Part shown: positions 56,721 through 64,000 of the stretch, piece by piece
How positions within the stretch are numbered: the first letter of the stretch is position 1
Layout of the letters: each line of letters begins with the position of its first letter
Assembly (NCBI GenBank): GCA_003999685.1
Contig: CP021228.1
Location: forward strand, 682,001-746,000
Length of the DNA: 64,000 nt
Reading direction: 5' to 3'
Origin: Taiwanofungus camphoratus
Lineage: Eukaryota; Basidiomycota; Agaricomycetes; Polyporales; Taiwanofungaceae
Made by a program: the position numbers and the translations under genes
The notes under the pieces: model-generated
Databases searched by the model: none
Told to the model about the DNA's origin: nothing
Seen by the model: only the letters and a program-made list of their open reading frames with translations

Positions 56721-58200
56721 AATCTGTACCGCGTCGTGGCGGACCGGGAACCCCAATCGTCCCACTTATTCCGGATGGACACATGCGGTCTTGTCCTTGA
56801 TAGCATACGTTACGAAGCTTCTCCGGCTTGAATGATAAAAATATCTCTGAAGAAGAGATAGAATGATTGACATCGGCCACGAACAGAATTTAGAGCCAGG
56901 TGTGTGCGTTGCACGAAACACAAAACATGCTGAGCGTGAGCTGCCTGCATAATGAGATATATGTTCAATGCTTGCAGCCAATCTGTAGGTCCAGTATAAA
57001 CATACATTTCGCAGTATACTTGTCCAAGCAATGCGGCATACCGGGAGATCGCATCAAGAAACACGGCGTCTATCCTCCTGATATAGAGTGAAGACGGAGA
57101 GGACACAGAATGCACCCGGATAATCGCTGCAACGACACATCATCTTCGAGGTCCCTTGATAGATACCAGGCAAGGTCATCTCATCTCGACCAGTCTTGAA
57201 TGCACGCGTGAGATGTTGACTCTGCGCAGTGCTAGCCCATGTCGAAGTACATACTTTGAATGCCACTAGTGGCGCCGGGAAACGATGACAGATGAACCAG
57301 AGTCTTGGCTTCAACAAAAAGTGAGGTGATAGGTACGGAAATGCAGTCGAAGCCGGTCGTGAACGGCGCTTCGGACGACGACAAGCTGTGCAATGCACCA
57401 ATGGTCAATGTGGCCACCATGGTCGGCCGTTATGCGGTAGTCGTTCGAGAGACAGAGACGTGAGCCGGCATCATCGAGAAACTGCGCATATATGAGGGCG
57501 GACCCCCGAGATTGCCTCAAATAGCCCGGATGAACACCCATGCGCACGTATTGATCCTTGTCGGAGAGCAAGCACCGCAGCTGCTGGTGTCACCATGGAC
57601 AACGAGGCAAGCCCTCACTGGCAAGGATCGGATCGACGCCTCAAGACAGGATTAGAACGTGGGACACCCAGGTCAAGCTCTCGGTGAAGATGTGTATCGA
57701 GTCCCCCTTTCACCCTTCCGCTGCAGGATCCCGAACATCACTTTAGCCGGACATTATCATGCGAAAGGAGTGATGGCAGCGCGTATACTCACGTTACATG
57801 TTCGCGTTCGGATTGTGCCTTTGGCGAGAGGGTAGTGAAGAATGGAGACCCAACGGAACATGGATTCGTTACTCTCGCAGAGTTCTCCACATCAAAATTT
57901 CGCGCCTAAAAGCCGATATACGCTACTCGCCAAGCCAGGCGCGCAGAAGACCGAGTAATGCGGGGACCTAGCAACTCTGGCGCCTCCAAGTTCACCATAA
58001 TATATACTACACACAGGGATTTCGACAGGAAAATCCTCGCAAGCAGAGAAAATAAGTAGTATTTGATTCGAGATGAGACGAGAGCCCGGCAAGAGGGTGG
58101 ACCGGACAACTGTGTAAGCGGCAGCCAATTGTTTCGTGGCAAGTACACATCTTGAATTGCACTTATTAACAAAAAAAATACAGGTATAACAGCATGTGAG
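56721..58200. other. Gene-poor region before LINE copy 3
   Basis: About 1.5 kb with only short, unsupported frames on the minus strand (for example 57232-57420 and 57311-57571). I could not build a gene. The left edge of the next LINE is probably between about 58200 and 58340 but no end signal was found. Confidence 0.45.
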
Positions 58201-58341
58201 ATATTCGAGATGCCGGGACAAGAAGATGATTGTGCTAGTCTAAGTGAGACGCGGTGGACTACATTCAAGTACGCGCCGAACACCGCTTCTTGAACCAGTA
58301 CCACCACCATCTCCATTAGACGCCCTAGCTTAGTCGTCCAA

Positions 58342-61300
58342 ATGGCTCCTGCTTTCACTCCCACTTCCCACCCAACTGGCTCCCATTCTACCGCTGGTGA
58401 CTCTCAAGTCACTGGGACACCCTTGATTGGCTCGTTGTCTTCGAGGATGTCCGGCGGTACATCTTCAGGGCGACCCGCCCCATATCCTGCGCCAGATGTG
58501 CGGGGATCTCAAACCCAAGCCCAAGTAGAGGCTCTACGACTTGCTCGTGGAGCTTCCTTTGAGATGGAGACTACCTCAGTGTTGTCTCCACCTTCCTCAG
58601 ATGCTGCAGAGGCTTTCATGTCAACTCAGCCTTTCATGCCCACCCCCATACCAGAGGTGAGCAACCCCCAGAGGGACATCGAGGACAACACGTTTATCGA
58701 TTTTCCACAAGGGGGGGCCTGCACCGCATGTCTCGGTGATACCCGAGGCCACGATGTATGCAACGGCCCCCAAAGTGCAGGTCTTCCAAGGAACCTGTTC
58801 GTCACAAGATGAATCTCCAGATTCCCTGCTAGCGGCCATCAGGGAATTGTTGCAACACATCTCGTACACTCTTCACGTCGACCGGGATGCTTACGAACGC
58901 ATCATTCAGAGGGATGTTAACAAGTACCACGCTGAAGCATATGGGCTTGAGTGGCGGGACACTGCTCAAGCTGCTCTTCAAGTGGCCAGTCAAATAGTCA
59001 CATTGATTGGAGCAGAACATATTGCGGATCTTAACGGGATCAGTCATTTGGCCACCCGTTGATACGACCTAGGGGACCCTGGTACCTAGGGAGTGCTCCG
59101 CAACGTGGCTGTGGGGTAGTGTGATAACTGTGAGGGTGTGAGGGTAGGAGCTACAATCTGTATGATACTGGGAAACCTGTATGTCTTGTTTTTGTAAGTA
59201 GGGGAGTAAGGGGTCAAGGGTCCTGCACAACAGGATCTTGTTCCTAAGTGCTATACTATCCCTAAGGCCTTGCGAGGCCCTCCGAAGTACGCGAAGTCCT
59301 TCGAGATTCTGCGAAGTCCTTCGAAGTTTTAGCTAAATTGCGCGAGCTGACTTCGTAGGCTGTATAGAGTTAGGGAGCAATAAGCCAATGGACTATAATT
59401 TCTACTAAGCGGCAGAGGGTACGAGACTGCTGCGAAGTCCTTTTAGCTAGAGTTAGCTAAAGGGTGTAAGGCTTAGAGGTTTGTTAGAGCGAGGTGGGCG
59501 AGGTTTGGCTGGCGTAGGAGACTTGTAGGAGAGGTCGGATGGTTTGGAGAGCTAATACTTGGAATAGGAATGAGGGAACGAGGTTGCTGGAAGCTCTGAA
59601 GTGTTTGATGACGTCGAGGTGTGGGTCGGAGAGTTCGAGGGCGTAGAGAGATGTACTATAGCCTGTAATGAAGGCTATGGGGGAGTCGTAGGGTTATTCG
59701 TAGGACGTAGGGATGACGCAACGTGAGCCTAAGGGTATAACTAAGGCGGAGGCCCACCGGATAGGTGCTATAAGAGGTGCTGAAGGGCACGAAGTCACGG
59801 CGACTTCGTAGATCGTAGTGCGTAGTTCGGGAAGCGTAGACGTAGTTCGTAGATATATCGCGAGCGTAGACGTAGTTCAAAGGTACTGAAACGAAGCTGG
59901 GGTGAAGACTTAGGGACCTTAGGACCGTTCCTAAGGTTGTACTCACGGCGCTTTCCTGAGATCGGAGCTACAGGGGAACTGGTATTCCAAAGAGAGAAGC
60001 GTGCACTGAGGGGTCTCTCTTGTACATAGTAAACTACCTCTGACTAAATAGGGGAACGTGAGGTGAACTAATCTTGCGTGAAGCGATCCTTACGAGTCCG
60101 AAATGTGTACTAAAGCGCATGGACTCCGAAGTGAACACGAGGAGGATAGGAACTAATTAGGAACTGAAACAGGGGAACTACATACGGTAGAAAGGTGACC
60201 AAGTTCATTCACGAGGGCGGGATGACTATCCGAGAGCAGCCATGCACCGTGATCACCTATCTTAGTGGGCTAAGAGCGCACAAAGTCCTTAGCAGCGGGA
60301 CTTGGCCTAGTCGGGGCAGGAGGTGTCCTAAATGGGTGGAGGGTCATATGGATATGCCCTAGGATGACCTTATGGCATAGGATCGAGACTCATGGGGGTG
60401 CACAAGGCTTCCTAAGTCCAACTTCTGGAACTTCGGACCATTTCGGAGCCTATCGGAGGTAGCTGCAATCACAAGAGCTAGGAGAGACTTAGCTAAGACT
60501 TCTTAGCTAAGCCCGGGATGAGTGACGTAGTAGATAGGACCTAGATCCAATGGAACAGTATGGGAGGGCCGGCAGTGTCCGATAGTGGACTTAGCAGGAG
60601 TTAGGGACTTCGCGTCTAGCATTCGAAATCTCGTAGCACCTCGTGTGACTTTGCAAGACTTCGTAGGGTGTTAGGAGGGTTTAGGAAGGAGAGGGGGCGT
60701 TAGGAATATTATAGGAACCTATCCCTCCTGTCGTAGGCTGTAGGAGAGTCTTAGAGTGGTCGGTTGGGGGATTAGAAAGCTCCTAAAATCGCAATTCGGG
60801 GCCCAGGAGGCTACGGGACTCATCACCGTGTTCACGAACTAACAGACATTAGGGTGGAATTAGAATCCACCATTGCTGAACAAAGAAGAACCATTGGTGA
60901 AATGTCGATGGCGCTCACACAGGTGCTTCCCAAATCATCCGATCAATGGTTTGAAGGGGCGCGCACAACAATTGGAGGTATTGTGACCTCCACCACCAAC
61001 GATAGTGGCAAGCTTATGCAAGCCATCGCTACTAATACCTCCACCCTCCGAGCTTTATCAAAGAGAGTTGAAGGCATCGCTGCCGCAGTGCCAGGTTACG
61101 CCTCAGCCACAGCTTCATCGTCTGCTAAACAGACACCCAAGCAGGTGCGCATCCAGTCGCCACCTAAAGAAGGACCCCAGTCCGCATTGGCGGATAGGAG
61201 AAAGAAGCGAGCGACACCACCTTCTCCTACTAGGAGTAGGGCGGCCTCTCCAGCAGCAAAGAAGGCGAATACATCTCAAGTAATCGACCTCACTGCAGAC

Positions 61301-64000
61301 GATGGTCCCAACTGGGACGACATTTGGGGAGCGACCAAGATCGCACAAATCGCCCTCAACATTTCGTTGTTCAATGCTCTACGCATCACGCAAGGTATGG
61401 CTGCCCCTGCCCGATTGTCTTCTAGACAGGGTGATAGCAGATACACACGCGACCCTTGTCCCCGTCCTGGTTTAGGGTGTGGTAGTGGGGTTGGCCCTAC
61501 AATGACGGCTCGAGACCCGACCCGTCCATTGATTACGATTGGTGCAGCAACACCTGCTCGCCCTCCCCCCGTGATTAAACACGCAACACAACCGGCCCGG
61601 GGCGCGAGCCCCAAGACTGTGGTCCTCAGATTCGACTGGGCTCTAGAACTCGGAGATCTCCTTAGCCTCGATGACCTCAAGGTCGTTGTCCAACAATTGT
61701 TGGCTGGAGCAGGTGGCTCAGTCAACTATCTCGTTAATGCCATCGTACCTCCAGGAAATGGAGAAGTACATTTGGTATGCAGTGAACGCCCTAACACAAT
61801 GGAGCTGGGCGCCCTTCGAGCTGGCATGGGACGATTAGTCGCACCCCACGTGGCACCTGACGGAATGAACCTGGTCAGGCTATCACTCGACTGGGCCCAT
61901 ATCATCACCCAGATGGCAATCAAGGCCTTCCCGCTGTACCGAGAAGGCACTAGAGTCGAATATACACCACTCGAGGTCTTTCAAGAACTCGTGCAAAACA
62001 ATGAATGGGCGGAGGAATTTGTCCTACACCCACATCATTCGCCAAAGGCCCAATACCAATCGGCCTCTGGCGGCAGCGGCTTATTCATATTTGCCATTTT
62101 CAATACCCGGTCTGGCTCTACCGCTATCCGGATCATGAAGAAGCCGGTTCGTCTATTCAGCAAGACGTACCGCTTACAACCGTGGATCAAGACCTCAGCT
62201 GTCCCGCTCTGCCTCCGGTGTTGGCGATGGGGTCATATTGCCCCGTTATGCCAGTCTGCTCACGAGTGCTGTGTCAAATGCGGCGAGCCTCATACAATGG
62301 CACTACATGAAGAACAATCTTCATGCTGTGCACAACGACGGGCTGCAATGTCAGTAAAGACCATTGCATGCCCACCAGAACACGCCAGCTGCCCTAATTG
62401 TGGCAAAACTGGTGATGATGGACATCAAGTGGACTCTTCCAAGTGCCAGTGGGTGAGGAAGCGACGTGATCAACAATGGCATAAGGCCCATCCGCCGGTG
62501 GTGTCTGTTGCCAAAGGAAGGGCGGCAGCAGCAAAAGCTGCTACCAGAGGAAAGTTATGTGGCCTATCTGAAAAGGCACGTGGCAAACAGCCAGCTCGTC
62601 CCGGACCTTTGGGCGAGTTGTTCGAGATCACAGACACTTCTGATGCAGAAGGTGTATCTGGTCATGAAAGCAGAGAAATCCACTCCAGTGACTCGAGCAC
62701 GCCTAGGCCTCGAGGTGCTGGAGGGTCTGCCGCATAAGTGGACAATTTTATAGTTGCCTATGTATAGTACACCGCAAAGTTCGGTTGTAAATATTACACA
62801 TGATAGGTCTGAGTCTCCATTTGAGGCACCGGACCCTAACCGCACACCCAGCCCATCGGCTGAAGGTGAAGAAATTGAGAATGAACCGAATAACCGGCCC
62901 ATCCTCACTATAATTAGTGCAAATGTCCAGAAATTGGCGGAGAATACTGGCATATTGTTGAAAAGACATAGGGACACCGACATTGTCTGCGTCCAGGAGA
63001 TCTTTTGGGGCCGCATCAAGGATGTAGCTTCAGCTAAGTCACAGGACGGGGAGGCGTATGAAAATACGTCTGCCCATGCTTCGTTCAAGTGCCTCGGGGC
63101 ATCGAAAGATTCCTGGGTTGCAGTCTATGTCAACAAGCGGTGGGCTTCAGCCTCTCCGCAAGTTGTCACCCACAGTGTCTCCCATAAGAACTGCCTTTTG
63201 GTAGCGCTTAAGCTTCCGTCCGGGGACTTCAATGTCCTGAACGTGTACAATGACAGCACCACATTTGACGCTGTCCGATATTTGGAAACACGTGTCCACG
63301 CGCTTCCACCCATTGCGTGCATGTGCAGGGATTTTAATCTCTGTCACCCTTTATGGGATACACGCGCTGTGGAATCTCGGGTGCGGCCTCCACGCTACGC
63401 TGATTCTAATCGCCTTATTGAGCTGGCCCAGGCCGAACTCGATCTGGTCTTGATGAACGCCCAGGACGGTCCAGTCACTTGGCGTTCCCACAATATCACT
63501 CTCACGCCTGGAGTCATTGACTTGGTGTGGATTGACCCAGTGTATTATGAAGGCCAAGACCTTCATGTACTCATGTCACATCGCCACAACAGTGACCATG
63601 TGGTCCTGTGGTGGGAGATGCCGATTGAAGTTGAGCTAGAACTGGTGCGGGGTATTCCTCGCACTGGTGATGCGGCCCATCAATTCGTAACGGCAACGGC
63701 GAAACTTTTTGCTGATTACCCTACACATTTCAGCAGCGCTCAAGGCGTTGAATGTATGGGGGACCGCCTTGAGCGAGACCTCCAATGACTATGGATGGAG
63801 TATTCGTCAGTGAAACGTCCATCCAAACGCTCTAAGTCGTGGTGGGATGCTGCATGCTCCCGTGTGGCCACTAAGCTTGCGAACACCCAACACTGCCTTA
63901 GTGCAGCGTCTGGGCAGTATCGCTACCTCCGTCATCAGTTGGGACCTGGTGCTCAGGCCACTGCAGACGCATATGATGTTGCCGCCAAACTATGGTCTGA
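58342..64000 (+). mobile_element. LINE copy 3 with ORF1 and ORF2, interrupted by a solo LTR, runs off right edge
   Basis: ORF1 starts at 58342 (MAPAFTPTSHPTGSHSTAG). It shifts frame near a run of seven G at about 58710, continues to 59059, is interrupted by a solo LTR (59060-60825), and resumes to a stop at 62737. Its C-terminus carries zinc-knuckle-like motifs (CLRCWRWGHIAPLC, CCVKCGEPH, CPNCGKTGDDGH), as in LINE gag-like proteins. ORF2 starts 16 bases later at 62754 and begins with an apurinic-type endonuclease domain (ISANVQKLAEN, VCVQEIFWG, LDLVLMNA, SDHVVLW). The frame has a TGA at 63786-63788 and then continues open to the window edge; the usual GDFN motif reads RDFN. It is therefore a damaged copy. 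The reverse transcriptase lies beyond the window. Confidence 0.9.
59056..60829 (-). mobile_element. Solo LTR of the Gypsy family
   Basis: A 1766-bp LTR at 59060-60825, same family and orientation as the LTRs of the full element, with TG and CA ends and the 4-bp duplication CCGT on both sides (59056-59059, 60826-60829). No internal sequence remains, so it arose by LTR-LTR recombination. By eye it differs from the full element at roughly 40 positions (about 2 percent), mostly transitions, so it is older. Confidence 0.95.

Overview
The window is nuclear DNA of a filamentous basidiomycete, most likely an Agaricomycete. Genes are split by many introns of about 50-60 nt with GT-AG ends. Families typical of that class are present: a large GT2 polysaccharide synthase, a GH95 fucosidase, agaric multi-pass membrane proteins and a DUF6533 relic. 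The transposons (long-LTR Ty3/Gypsy element, RNase H-bearing LINEs, hAT and mariner MITEs) fit the same host. No rRNA, tRNA or CRISPR array was seen.

Left half (1-32 kb) is mostly host genes. The 5' part of a Ser/Ala/Pro-rich protein leaves the left edge on the minus strand. A 3-kb GC-rich gap follows. Then come a 20-exon GT2 synthase (4121-8669), a secreted GH95 alpha-L-fucosidase (10571-14300), a VHS-GAT trafficking adaptor (14794-16665), V-ATPase subunit E (minus, 16998-17964), a small unknown gene split by an hAT-type MITE (18766-19909), the SUMO E1 subunit Uba2 (21224-24409), the convergent replication factor Mcm10 (minus, 24692-27286), a nuclear zinc-finger-like protein (29095-30453) and a Gly/Asn-rich low-complexity protein (minus, 31340-32290). 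For each gene the exon phases were followed by hand and the frames close.

A transposon island spans about 32.7-48.2 kb. It holds a 178-bp mariner-type MITE, then two LINE 3' ends lying tail to tail, each with its own target-site duplication. The second LINE is interrupted by a 12.4-kb Ty3/Gypsy element (34914-47304) whose two 1765-bp LTRs look identical. That element carries gag-protease, RT-RNase H and integrase frames on the minus strand and an extra cysteine-bearing reading-frame set on the opposite strand.

Right part (48.2-64 kb): mitochondrial Mn superoxide dismutase (48859-49780), a poorly resolved minus-strand gene (about 50.6-51.4 kb), isoprenylcysteine carboxyl methyltransferase (52282-53049), a multi-pass membrane protein (54498-55921) and a DUF6533 relic (minus, about 56.3-56.6 kb). 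The window ends in a third LINE whose ORF1 is split by a solo LTR of the same Gypsy family (59060-60825).

The host genes are independent housekeeping and cell-surface functions; there is no metabolic cluster. The most unusual signals are the nested transposon structure, the antisense gene and duplicated polypurine-hairpin module of the Gypsy element, CpG-type decay of the solo LTR, an hAT MITE precisely splitting a coding frame, a 6-nt micro-exon, and GC-AG introns.
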